DNA from: Fuerstiella sp.
GTDB lineage: Bacteria; Planctomycetota; Planctomycetia; Planctomycetales; Planctomycetaceae
Length of the DNA: 64,000 nt
Assembly: GCA_029245955.1 (NCBI GenBank)
Contig: JAQWOH010000043.1
Span: forward strand, 1 to 64,000
Direction of reading: 5' to 3'
Position numbers and translations under genes: made by a program. The notes below the pieces were generated by a model. The model had not been told where the DNA came from. It searched no databases and saw only the letters and a list, made by a program, of their open reading frames with translations. Shown here piece after piece: positions 16,995-25,873 of this stretch; the first letter of the stretch is position 1; the number at the start of each line of letters is the position of its first letter.

Positions 16995-18824
16995 GTGACC
17001 AACGAACGATGTAACCTCACTCGAATAATTGGTCGGCACGTCGTTTCGATGTCGATTGCTCTTACATGTTTTTGCATGCAGTCAGCCGCTGCGGATCAGT
17101 CGATTAAAAACTTTACGCTTGGTTCACATCGCGGTGTGGAATGGTCACTCGACGACGTTGCCGATCAACAGTTGGTTGTGGTGGCATTTCTGGGAACCGA
17201 ATGTCCACTGGCCAAATTGTACGGACCGCGTCTTGAAGAATTACAGCGACAATACGGTGACAAAGGGGTCGCGTTTGTCGGCATCAACGCCAACACTCAG
17301 GACAGTCTGGCGGAAATCACGGCCTATGTGACAAAGCATAAGATCTCATTTCCCATGCTCAAGGACCCGGGAAACAGAATTGCTGATCAATTCAAGGCAG
17401 AACGCACGCCGGAAGTATTTCTTCTCGACAACGAACGGGCTGTGAGATATCGCGGGCGGATCGATGATCAGTATCTGATTGGTTTGTCTCGGGACAACAT
17501 CAGACGAAAAGACCTGGCCATCGCGATCGGCGAGTTGCTGGCCGGGACATCAGTATCCGTTGCGCACACGGCCCCAATCGGTTGCCACATTGGGAGAGTC
17601 AGCAAAGTCAAACCACACGGCGGTGTAACGTATTCAAACCAGATCGCTCGCATCTTCAACAATCGCTGCGTCGAATGCCATCGCAAAGGCGAATTGGCGC
17701 CGTTCGCACTAGGCAGCTACAAAGACGTGATTGGGTGGGAGGATACAATCCTGGAAGTCATCCGCACAAAGGGCAGAAACAGCATGCCGCCGTGGTATGC
17801 AAGTTCCGAGCACGAGCCGGGCGTCTTCAGCAACGACGCTCGACTCACCGAAGATGAAAAGGTCCTGATCGAAACATGGGTCGATAACGGAATGCCGGAA
17901 GGGGACAAATCTCAGCTACCCACTCCGCCTCAATTCGTCGAAGGCTGGAAAATCGGGGAGCCGGATCAGATAATCGAGATGCGAGATCCGCCAGTACCAT
18001 TCAACGTTGCTGCGGAAGGCATCATCAAATACCAGCATTTCGAAGTCGATCCCGGCTGGGACGAAGACAAATACGTGATCGCCACTGAAGCACGTCCCGA
18101 CAACTCCGCCGTGGTCCATCATATTATCGCGTACATCATTCCACCGGGAGAAGAAGACGAGGAAAAGAAAAAGAGTCGCAAGATGCTGGTGGGCTTTGCA
18201 CCGGGGGCGACGCCGAGGGTGATGAACGATGGAACAGCACTGTTCGTCCCGGCAGGAAGCAGGCTTCTATTCGAAATGCACTACACACCTAACGGAACGG
18301 CCCAGACAGACCTGAGCTATATCGGTGTGAAGTTTACGGCTAAGGGAAATGTCAAAAGGCTGTTCACAGGAGGCGCCGCAGCTGCCAGAGAACTCGAAAT
18401 AAAGTCAAATCAGATTACTAAGGGAGTCGTCGCGCAGCACACAGTAAATCAAGCTCAAATGCTGCTTGACATGACGCCACATATGCACCTTCGAGGAAAG
18501 TCGTTTCAGTATGAATTGAAGCAACCGAAGGGTAAGGATTGGGAGATGTTGCTGGACGTACCGAATTACGACTTCAACTGGCAACTGACATACAAGCTGA
18601 AGACGCCAAGACTTCTCAAGGAAGGCGCAGTCATTCGGTGTACAGCCACGTTTGACAACACTGACGACAATGACGCAAACCCGGATTCGAACGTGACTGT
18701 GGGGTGGGGGCCCCAGAGTTGGGATGAGATGATGATCGGGTTCTTCAGCACAAGAGACCCTTACGAGTCGGAGCTCAAGACTGCGGAAACCGAGAGCCTT
18801 AACAGTGATCTGGCGGGTGATTAA
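16995..18824 (+). CDS. Redoxin / haem / copper-monooxygenase-like secreted protein, second copy
   Basis: About 609 residues from a GTG at 16995, which gives a full leader with a basic start (NERCNLTRIIGRH, then the hydrophobic SIALTCFCMQSAAA). An ATG at 17049 would leave a very short leader, and the frame is open to 16875. The architecture repeats that of 2746-4506: a redoxin domain with one cysteine (FLGTECPLAK, about C70), haem site CVECH at about 225-229, then a copper monooxygenase-like region with the HH pair near 374, LFEMHYTPNG, HMHLRGKSF near 495, and EMMIGFFST. The electron donor and substrate are unknown. The stop overlaps the next ATG by one base. A 280-base gap without a gene precedes it. 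Confidence 0.85.
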   Translation: MTNERCNLTRIIGRHVVSMSIALTCFCMQSAAADQSIKNFTLGSHRGVEWSLDDVADQQLVVVAFLGTECPLAKLYGPRLEELQRQYGDKGVAFVGINANTQDSLAEITAYVTKHKISFPMLKDPGNRIADQFKAERTPEVFLLDNERAVRYRGRIDDQYLIGLSRDNIRRKDLAIAIGELLAGTSVSVAHTAPIGCHIGRVSKVKPHGGVTYSNQIARIFNNRCVECHRKGELAPFALGSYKDVIGWEDTILEVIRTKGRNSMPPWYASSEHEPGVFSNDARLTEDEKVLIETWVDNGMPEGDKSQLPTPPQFVEGWKIGEPDQIIEMRDPPVPFNVAAEGIIKYQHFEVDPGWDEDKYVIATEARPDNSAVVHHIIAYIIPPGEEDEEKKKSRKMLVGFAPGATPRVMNDGTALFVPAGSRLLFEMHYTPNGTAQTDLSYIGVKFTAKGNVKRLFTGGAAAARELEIKSNQITKGVVAQHTVNQAQMLLDMTPHMHLRGKSFQYELKQPKGKDWEMLLDVPNYDFNWQLTYKLKTPRLLKEGAVIRCTATFDNTDDNDANPDSNVTVGWGPQSWDEMMIGFFSTRDPYESELKTAETESLNSDLAGD

Positions 18825-20659
18825 TGATAAGGTTACTGTCTGTTGCACTGCTGCTTGCCGCGACCTGTTCTGCGATGGCCGAGGACAACTGGCCCCGGTT
18901 TCGTGGACCGAATGCTGACGGGGTCGCCCCGAACCACCCCGGCCTGCCAACCACATGGACGAATACAGACAACGTCCGGTGGGCTGCGGATGTGCCCGGT
19001 TGGGGCTGGTCGTGCCCGATCATATGGGGTGACCGCGTCTATCTAAGCACAGTCGTCAGCGACCAGGACAATCTCACGCCCAGCAAGGGACTGTACCTTG
19101 GCGAAGGTGTCCGTGATCCGGCGAAGGGTGTTCATCACTGGATGGTGTACTGCTTTGATGTAAACACCGGCAAAGAACTCTGGAAGCACGAGGCTCATAC
19201 CGGTCAGCCACAGGTGCCTCGGCACCCCAAGAGCACTTACGCCGCTGAAACAGCGGCTACTGATGGCGAACGCGTTTACGTGCTATTCGGGGACCTGGGA
19301 CTCTATTGCTACGACATGGACGGAAAGCCGCTGTGGTCACAGGCAATTGAGCCAAAGAAAACGGCCAGAGATTATGGAGCCGCTGCTTCGCCCGTAGTTC
19401 ATGACGGGCAGGTCTTTGTGGTCTACGACAACAGCGAAGAATCCTGGATTGCATCGTTCGACGCAAAGACCGGGGACGAACGCTGGCGTATAGCTCGCGA
19501 AGAAACGCACTCGTGGGCGACACCACTGGTATGGAAAAATGAAGTCCGCACAGAAATCGTCGTACCCGGTAAGAAACGAAACCGCAGCTACTCGCTGGAT
19601 GGCGCACTGCTGTGGGAATTCAACGGAAAAATGTCGAGTCTGGTCATTCCGTCACCATTCACGGCGCATGGAATGTGCTACATCGCATCGGGATATGTCG
19701 GCGACGATCACCGTCCCACCTTCGCCATCAAACCTGGAGCCACCGGTGACATCACTCCCGACGCGGAAGGGGATTTCACTGACAGCGAATACATCGAGTG
19801 GTATCAAGGCAAGTCATCACCATACAACCCGTCCCAAATCGTGTATAGCGACTATCTGTACACACTTTACGATCGAGGGTTCCTAACGTGCCATGACGCA
19901 AAAACGGGGGAAGAAGTCTACAGCAAACGCAGGCTGACACCCGGTGGTTCGTTCACTTCGTCTCCGTTCGCTTATAACGGGCATTTGTTCTTACTGAGCG
20001 AAGACGGGCTGACCTATGTCGTAAAAGCCGGTCCCGAATTCGAAATCGTGGAAAGAAATTCACTCGACGAACTCACCATGGCGTGTCCCGCCATCAGCGG
20101 CGACAAGCTGTTGATTCGAACAGCATCGAAGCTGTACTGCATGACAAGCGGCGCAAAACTCGATGCTGCGACGGCCGCTCGCATGCAGCCTAATCGTCCG
20201 GCCACGTCACCGACAGATCTGTGGACGGCAGCTCGTGAAGGAAAGACAAAGGAACTGCAGCGGCTGCTGAAGGCTGGCACGAAGGTAAATGCACGACAGG
20301 GCGGTAGCGGCATGACCGCACTCAACACCGCAGCCATTTACGGACAGACACAAGCTGCTGAATTGTTGATCAGCAACGGTGCGGACGTTGCTCTTGCCAA
20401 TAACGACGGCAACACGGCGTTGCACATTGCGTCGTTCTTCGCTCACACGGAACTTGTGGAACTGCTGCTGGACAACGGCGCTTCCGTGACGGCTAAAAGC
20501 AAACGCGGCGAAACTCCGGTTGATGTGGTGTCCGCAGCGTGGAGCCCTCAAACGGAAGAAACTTACAGGACCATCGGCAACGCCATCGGAGTTAAGCTGA
20601 ACTTCGACAGGATCCGGGAAGCTCGTCCAAAGATCGCCGAACGGCTGCGTCAAGAATAG
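18824..20659 (+). CDS. PQQ-like beta-propeller with C-terminal ankyrin module
   Basis: 611 residues. The leader (MIRLLSVALLLAATCSAMAE) is followed by WPRFRGPNADGVAPNHPGLP, the propeller start, and blades containing DVNTGKELWKHEA, DAKTGDERWRI and DAKTGEEVYSK to about residue 450. From D465 the C-terminus is a compact ankyrin unit (DLWTAAREGKTKELQRLLKA, then two more repeats) ending in a helical cap with REARPKIAERL. The same ~148-residue unit occurs twice at the N-terminus of the next gene. The product is periplasmic or surface-located; the propeller may bind an oxidised-sugar or redox partner and the ankyrin unit probably mediates assembly (inference). It starts on the last base of the preceding stop. 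Confidence 0.88.
   Translation: MIRLLSVALLLAATCSAMAEDNWPRFRGPNADGVAPNHPGLPTTWTNTDNVRWAADVPGWGWSCPIIWGDRVYLSTVVSDQDNLTPSKGLYLGEGVRDPAKGVHHWMVYCFDVNTGKELWKHEAHTGQPQVPRHPKSTYAAETAATDGERVYVLFGDLGLYCYDMDGKPLWSQAIEPKKTARDYGAAASPVVHDGQVFVVYDNSEESWIASFDAKTGDERWRIAREETHSWATPLVWKNEVRTEIVVPGKKRNRSYSLDGALLWEFNGKMSSLVIPSPFTAHGMCYIASGYVGDDHRPTFAIKPGATGDITPDAEGDFTDSEYIEWYQGKSSPYNPSQIVYSDYLYTLYDRGFLTCHDAKTGEEVYSKRRLTPGGSFTSSPFAYNGHLFLLSEDGLTYVVKAGPEFEIVERNSLDELTMACPAISGDKLLIRTASKLYCMTSGAKLDAATAARMQPNRPATSPTDLWTAAREGKTKELQRLLKAGTKVNARQGGSGMTALNTAAIYGQTQAAELLISNGADVALANNDGNTALHIASFFAHTELVELLLDNGASVTAKSKRGETPVDVVSAAWSPQTEETYRTIGNAIGVKLNFDRIREARPKIAERLRQE
20213..20656 (+). repeat. Ankyrin-plus-cap module A (protein repeat)
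   Basis: It encodes about 148 residues: three ankyrin repeats, a segment containing AAWSP, an aromatic helix and the cap motif RPKIAERL. It is homologous to 21000-21443 and 21492-21935. Confidence 0.75.
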
Positions 20660-20703
20660 CAGTTGGCCTTCGTGTAGAAGATGTTGTTGCGACGCGGATT
20701 TTG

Positions 20704-20751
20704 ACCAGAATCATGTCCACGATTCGTCGGTAGCGGTGGTTGTTACTGAAC
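20704..20751 (+). repeat. 48-base upstream element, copy 2
   Basis: It begins ACCAGAATCATGTCCACGAT and ends GGTTGTTACTGAAC, and matches 13626-13673 at about 41 of 48 positions. It lies about 90 bases before the start at 20838. Confidence 0.7.
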
Positions 20752-20837
20752 TGGAGCAAACACGCGACCCACGGCTTTCGGAAGACAGATCAGCCAGGTC
20801 GGGGCACATCATCTGAATTTCGATCAGAAGACGAGAC

Positions 20838-23696
20838 ATGAATAAAACGCTGAATGCCGTGCTGACGGTTGCCGTGGCTGCGATAATTTTCGGTTGCGGC
20901 AATGACACCTCGAATCCCCCAGACGGCACGACCATCAGCAACTCCAGTTCAGTGTCATCCGAAAGCAATTCCACGAGTTTCCTTTCCCCCTCGACTGATG
21001 ACATCTGGGAGGCCGCCAGCAGCGGAGACCTGACCGTCGTAAAACAGTACATCGCTTCGGGCAGAGACATTAATGCTCGGAAGGAAAATGGAACGACGCC
21101 TCTGAATGCAGCCTGCGTGTATGGTCGGACGGAAGTCGCGATTGCACTACTCGAGGCTGGAGCAGACGCGGACATCAAGAACAACGAGGGAACGTCAGCA
21201 CTCTTCAACGCGGCCTTTTTCTCCCACCCCGAAATCGTCGAAGCGATTTTGCAAAAGGGAGCCGACGTGAACACCACGGACAAGAATGGGACACCTCTTC
21301 CTGCGATCATGGAGGCTCCCTGGGAAGCTGAACTGGAAGGCATCCACAAATTTGTATACGGACTGGTCGGTGTCCCGTTTGATGCCGAGCAGGTCAGGAG
21401 CACTCGGCCACAGATCGCAAGAATGCTGAGCGAATACGCTGACAGCACTTCAGGTAGCAGCCAGACAACTCGACCACCGGCACCTACGGACGAGATCTAC
21501 ACAGCAGTGCTCGCTGACAACATCAGTACTGTCAAAGCGTACATTGCCGCGGGTGCGGACTTGAATTCTGTCGAACCGGGCGGTGGAGCCACCGCGCTGA
21601 ACGTGGCAGCCGTACTCGGCAACGCCGAAGCCGCCAACCTGCTGATTGCCGCCGGAGCAAATCTGGAGAAAACAAACAACGAAGGAGCGACGCCGCTCTT
21701 CAACGCCGCCTTTTTCTGTCACCCGAAGATCGTAACGTCGCTGCTGAACGAGGGAGCCAATATCAACGTCACCGACAGGAATGGAATTCCGATCCTGGCG
21801 ATCATGCAGGCTGACTGGTCAGCGATTGAGGCCGTCTACACGGGGATTCTTAAGGCCATCAATATCCAGCGTGATATGAGAGAGATCAGGAAAATGCGTC
21901 CCGAGATCGTACGAATTCTGCAGGAACATGCACAGAAAACACCTGACTCGGCATCCGCAATACCCTCCACTTCCGCGACAGCGACCGTCCAAATGGATCG
22001 CGTGGCCCCCGTCACCCAGGGAGACTGGGCGACGTACAACTGCAATTTTTCCGGTTGGCGATTCAACCAGCACGAAAACATTCTGAGCCCCGAAAACATC
22101 GGACAACTTGAACTGAAATGGCGTTTCCCACGTGACGGCAGCGATACGAAGATCGGCGTCATTCATGCAACGCCGTCCGTCGTCGATGGCTATGTTTATT
22201 TTGGCACGTCAACCTACGGCGCGTTTTATTGCCTCAGTCCCCAAGGTGAAGTGGTCTGGAAGTACGACGTCGGCGATGCCGGGCGACAGGCTTATCGAAA
22301 ATACGCGGAAACGCGTGGGCTGAGCCCTCAGGATGGAGTCTATACCTCAGCACTGGTCACTGACGACAGCGTATACTTTGCCGATGTCGCAGGAATTATG
22401 TATTGCCTGGAACGCGAAACAGGAAATGAGGTGTGGCAGGTCAATTCCAAAGCCGGTACCTTTCCCGGAGCTCACCCCACAAACCTCGTGATGGCATCGC
22501 CGATTCTGGCAGACGGAAATGTGGTTTTCGGGGGCGGCGGCTATGAACACGCGCAACCGGCCGTCGACAGGAACTACAAGTGCTGCAGCGGTCGCGGGTT
22601 TGTCATAGCCCTGAACCCGCAGTCCGGTGACGTTGTCTGGAAGTACGACGTCGGTCCGCCACCGGAAGAATTTGATCCGCCACTCGTGACAGAAGACGAA
22701 TACGGCAAGCACGTATTTGACTATGGTCCATCAACAAGCAGCGTCTGGTGTACTCCGTCGTGGGACGAAGAATCAAACACCGTATTCTTTGGTACCGATA
22801 CTCACAACGCGCCCCGAAAGCCGACCAAAGATGATCCTCGTAATTACACACCCCATTCATGCGCGGTGATTGCCGTCGATGCGAAAAACGGTGCCGAACG
22901 ATGGGTGTCTCAGATCTCTCCTGGTGACGTCTGGAATCACAGCATGCCGGCGTACGACACAAACACGAAGCGGTACAAGGACCTCTCGATTGGCGACACC
23001 CCCAAGGTTTACACAATCGAAGTCGACGGAAAGCAGACGCCTGTGGTTGGTGCAGGCTGCAAGAATGGCGGGTTCTATGTCCTGCATCGAGCAACTGGGA
23101 AATTAATTGCCAATACTCCGGTCTACACAGGTCCACCAACCGGCAATCCAACAACCGATCCGCGGATGCTGGCTCTGCCGGGACCGATTGGCGGCCTGCA
23201 AACGGGCTGTGCAACAGACGGTGAACGCATCTTCACCAATGGCATTGACCGCCTGCCCCTTGCGCCGCTCGAGTATCTTAAGCCGAATCCTCCGACCGGC
23301 GGACGAATCACCGCAATCTCCACCGACGCGAAAAACGAATTCTGGCGTCACGAACGACCGAAGCTGGAATGGATCGGCGGAACCCAGGAACAGTCAGGAT
23401 TTCGCGACTGCGGTGATCCGATTGCCAGTGGGATCGCGGTGGCGAACGGCCTGATTTTCTGCACCACATTCAGCAGTAACAAGCTGCTATGCATCAATGC
23501 AAAAACAGGCGACCTGATGAAAGACTTCCCGCTGGGTCCGGTCCTGTGTGGTCCCTCCGTTTCACGTGGCCAGGTTTACGTGGGAACCGGCAATACACAG
23601 TTTTCCAACACACCCGGCGAGGCCTACTTTCCAAAGAAATATACCGGTGAACTACTCGTATTTGGCCTGCCGGACATAAACGAAGAACAGAATTAG
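20838..23696 (+). CDS. Lipoprotein: two ankyrin modules fused to a PQQ-type propeller
   Basis: 952 residues. The lipobox IIFGC puts the lipidated cysteine at about 20, so it is membrane-anchored. Two tandem ankyrin-plus-cap modules (about 55-202 and 219-366) carry caps ending RPQIARML and RPEIVRIL. From about 395 a quinoprotein-type propeller begins, with DWATYNCNFSGWRFNQHENI and SPENIGQLELKWRF, a start found in PQQ-dependent alcohol/glucose dehydrogenases. RETGNEVWQV, SGDVVWKYDV and KTGDLMKDFPLG are blade motifs. There is a vicinal cysteine pair in RNYKCCSGRGF. Catalytic competence is uncertain. Order and shared modules suggest that it works with the preceding protein. A 178-base gap with the shared 48-base element precedes it. 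Confidence 0.88.
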   Translation: MNKTLNAVLTVAVAAIIFGCGNDTSNPPDGTTISNSSSVSSESNSTSFLSPSTDDIWEAASSGDLTVVKQYIASGRDINARKENGTTPLNAACVYGRTEVAIALLEAGADADIKNNEGTSALFNAAFFSHPEIVEAILQKGADVNTTDKNGTPLPAIMEAPWEAELEGIHKFVYGLVGVPFDAEQVRSTRPQIARMLSEYADSTSGSSQTTRPPAPTDEIYTAVLADNISTVKAYIAAGADLNSVEPGGGATALNVAAVLGNAEAANLLIAAGANLEKTNNEGATPLFNAAFFCHPKIVTSLLNEGANINVTDRNGIPILAIMQADWSAIEAVYTGILKAINIQRDMREIRKMRPEIVRILQEHAQKTPDSASAIPSTSATATVQMDRVAPVTQGDWATYNCNFSGWRFNQHENILSPENIGQLELKWRFPRDGSDTKIGVIHATPSVVDGYVYFGTSTYGAFYCLSPQGEVVWKYDVGDAGRQAYRKYAETRGLSPQDGVYTSALVTDDSVYFADVAGIMYCLERETGNEVWQVNSKAGTFPGAHPTNLVMASPILADGNVVFGGGGYEHAQPAVDRNYKCCSGRGFVIALNPQSGDVVWKYDVGPPPEEFDPPLVTEDEYGKHVFDYGPSTSSVWCTPSWDEESNTVFFGTDTHNAPRKPTKDDPRNYTPHSCAVIAVDAKNGAERWVSQISPGDVWNHSMPAYDTNTKRYKDLSIGDTPKVYTIEVDGKQTPVVGAGCKNGGFYVLHRATGKLIANTPVYTGPPTGNPTTDPRMLALPGPIGGLQTGCATDGERIFTNGIDRLPLAPLEYLKPNPPTGGRITAISTDAKNEFWRHERPKLEWIGGTQEQSGFRDCGDPIASGIAVANGLIFCTTFSSNKLLCINAKTGDLMKDFPLGPVLCGPSVSRGQVYVGTGNTQFSNTPGEAYFPKKYTGELLVFGLPDINEEQN
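21000..21443 (+). repeat. Ankyrin-plus-cap module B1 (protein repeat)
   Basis: First of two tandem copies at the start of the 952-residue lipoprotein. It begins DIWEAASSGDLTVVKQYIAS and ends in the RPQIARML cap. Confidence 0.75.
21492..21935 (+). repeat. Ankyrin-plus-cap module B2 (protein repeat)
   Basis: Second tandem copy. It begins EIYTAVLADNISTVKAYIAA and ends in the RPEIVRIL cap; the central NNEGATPLFNAAFFCHPKIV matches NNEGTSALFNAAFFSHPEIV of module B1. Confidence 0.75.
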
Positions 23697-23737
23697 CAGA
23701 GTAAACAAAGTGCGCCAATTGGTATCGACTAGCGGTT

Positions 23738-23764
23738 GATCCTGTTAATCATGTTCATCCTGTC
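23738..23764 (+). repeat. TCCTGTTAATC-type dispersed repeat remnant
   Basis: The intergenic bases read GATCCTGTTAATCATG followed by TTCATCCTGTC. Strings of this form are seen between genes in many bacterial genomes. Only one copy is visible in this window, so the call rests on general knowledge. Confidence 0.4.
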
Positions 23765-23791
23765 CAATGCCCACGACTTGAGCAAACGACT

Positions 23792-24739
23792 ATGAAAACA
23801 CCCGTTCTTCAGATCCTGCTGGCGCTGTGGCTGACTTCACCTTCCGACGCCCAGGACGCCACTGAGTTTAAGACTCCTGATGACATCATATTCCGCACTG
23901 CCAACATCATCAGCGAAGGAACGCGGATGGCGGCGGAAGTCTTCTCTCCGAAGACTGCTGACGGCAAGCTGCCCACGATCATTATGAGTCACGGCTGGGG
24001 TGGTACGGCTCAGACGCTACGACCGGATGCAATCGTCTTTGCTCGGGCCGGGTTTCTTGTCGTCACGTTTGACTATCGAGGCTGGGGCAGAAGTGACGCA
24101 AGACTGACGGCCTCAAGAGTTCCGACGGAAGAAGACGGAAAACTGACAGCGGAAGTGGCGGAGGTCCGTGGGGTCGTGGACCCGATCGATCAGACCACGG
24201 ACATCATGAACGCCATCCACTGGGTTCAGGGGGAGCAGCATTGCGACAAAGTCCGCATTGGAATCTGGGGCTCGTCATTTTCCGGAGGTCACGTTGTTTA
24301 CGTGGCCGCACGTGACCCTCGAGTCAAAGCATTCGTCAGTCAGGTCGGTTCCATGGACGCACGATGGGCACTTGAAGCCAGCCCACAGCTGCGGCAGCAT
24401 GTCTTCCAGCAAAGCACTGCCAGAACTCGTGGAGAAATCGGCTATCCCGAACCCTTCGCGAAATTCAGCGGCATGACAGGGCAACCGGTCTGGGAAAAGC
24501 TGATGCGCTATGCTCCGATCGAAGACATCGGGCGGTGCGAGAACTGCGCTAAGTTATTCATCATTGCGGAAAATGAAGAACTCTTCGACAACAAGGACCA
24601 TGCCATCGCTGCTTTTGAACGATCGAACGGCGTTAAGAAGCTGGTGAGCGTCAAAGGCATCAAACACTACGGAATCTACGCCGAGAAACGCAAAGAAGCT
24701 CAACAGCTGGCGACCGACTGGTTCAAAAAGCATTTGTAG
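23792..24739 (+). CDS. Secreted alpha/beta hydrolase, S15/dienelactone-hydrolase type
   Basis: 315 residues with a leader ending SDAQD. An alpha/beta-hydrolase fold is indicated by IIMSHGWGGTA (oxyanion strand), VTFDYRGWGRSD and the nucleophile elbow GIWGSSFSGGH with S162 in GxSxxG, the form found in the X-Pro dipeptidyl-peptidase S15 and related hydrolases. NCAKLFIIAENEELFDN probably supplies the acid and VKGIKHYGIY the histidine. The substrate may be an ester or amide on a polysaccharide or xenobiotic; the sequence does not decide. It stands 95 bases after the PQQ lipoprotein and may be transcribed alone or with it. Confidence 0.85.
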   Translation: MKTPVLQILLALWLTSPSDAQDATEFKTPDDIIFRTANIISEGTRMAAEVFSPKTADGKLPTIIMSHGWGGTAQTLRPDAIVFARAGFLVVTFDYRGWGRSDARLTASRVPTEEDGKLTAEVAEVRGVVDPIDQTTDIMNAIHWVQGEQHCDKVRIGIWGSSFSGGHVVYVAARDPRVKAFVSQVGSMDARWALEASPQLRQHVFQQSTARTRGEIGYPEPFAKFSGMTGQPVWEKLMRYAPIEDIGRCENCAKLFIIAENEELFDNKDHAIAAFERSNGVKKLVSVKGIKHYGIYAEKRKEAQQLATDWFKKHL

Positions 24740-24778
24740 AATCTGATCAGAGCAACGCCGACAGAAGTGGACTGTTTC

Positions 24779-25761
24779 ATGATTTACCGTTTTATTCTCA
24801 GCACACTGGTCATCGCGTCTGCTGAACACGCTTTTGCTGCCCAGGAGGTATCGGATGTCACGTGGCTGAAACTACCCGACATGCCGGTGCCGCGTTGGGA
24901 GGCGGGGACCGTCGTGCTGGATGGCAGGCTCTACGTCTTCGGCGGATACACGAAGGGAACAAAGTCCAGCAAACGCGTTGACGTTTTTGATCCAATGGAC
25001 ACCAGCTGGCAACAGCTCACTGATCTTCCCAGTGCCATCACGCACATGAACGCGGTGCTGGACGGTCGAACAGTGTGGATCGCCGGTGGATTCAAGGACG
25101 GCTACAAAGGGCACGCGATCACTGAAGTGTGGAACTACGATATCGACAAAAACACATTCACAGCAGCACCGCCTTTGCCGGAACGCAGGGCGGGGGGGGC
25201 CTTGCACTCGTTGGTCGTCACCTGCACTACATCGGGGGGCTGATGCCTGACCGACTCACCGATGCCGCCGACCATTGGCGACTCGATCTGCAGGCAGATT
25301 CTCAGAGCGCGGCCGAATGGAAAAACCTGGCTGCGATGCCAGCCGCTCGCAATCAGTTCAGCGCCGTAAGCTTCGCGGGAAAGATTTATGCAATCGGCGG
25401 CCAATTTGGACATGACAAGGGACAGGATGACCAGCCACGGGTTGACATATACGATCCCGGCACTGATTCATGGACCAGAGGCCCTGAACTTCCCGGACCT
25501 CATTCACACGCGGAAGGCAGCACCTTTCTAAGCAAAGGTCGAATCTTCGTTGTTGGTGGCATGACACGTGACGAAAGACGGCGAATCGATCAACACATCG
25601 TTGCCGGCATGCCAGGTGGTGAGTGGCAAATCGTCGGCGAGTTGCCCAGGCCGTTGTCTTCCCCCGCCGCTGCGATCATCGGCGACAGACTGTACGTTGC
25701 TGGTGGATCGTTGAACGGAGCTGACCCCCAACCGGGCATGTGGGTCCGCAGCGTTCCCTAA
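24779..25761 (+). pseudogene. Kelch-repeat secreted protein, frame broken in a G8 run
   Basis: The ATG at 24779 gives a leader (IYRFILSTLVIASAEHAFAA) and kelch blades: PRWEAGTVVLDGRLYVFGGY and DGRTVWIAGGF. At 25192-25199 there are eight G in a row. Beyond it the protein makes sense only one base back, where GLALVGRHLHYIGGL, FAGKIYAIGGQFG, SKGRIFVVGGM and GDRLYVAGGS complete a six-blade propeller ending at 25761. Nine G would restore one ~327-residue protein. Either the read has lost a G, or the gene is broken or phase-variable. Kelch propellers in this setting usually bind carbohydrate or protein partners or resemble sialic-acid mutarotases; the activity here is not clear. Confidence 0.85.
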
Positions 25762-25873
25762 GAAAACGAAATTTGGCCCCAATCGACTTCAACGCTCAGG
25801 GTAATCTTGGGATGAACCCTGCTATGCTGTGCCAAACAAATCCCATTCAGCATTCGGCAACGAGGAATAGACA

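Noticed and set aside
25190-25200. Programmed frameshift in the kelch gene
   Set aside because: No downstream pseudoknot or stem is evident, and a lost base in a G8 run is a simpler explanation.
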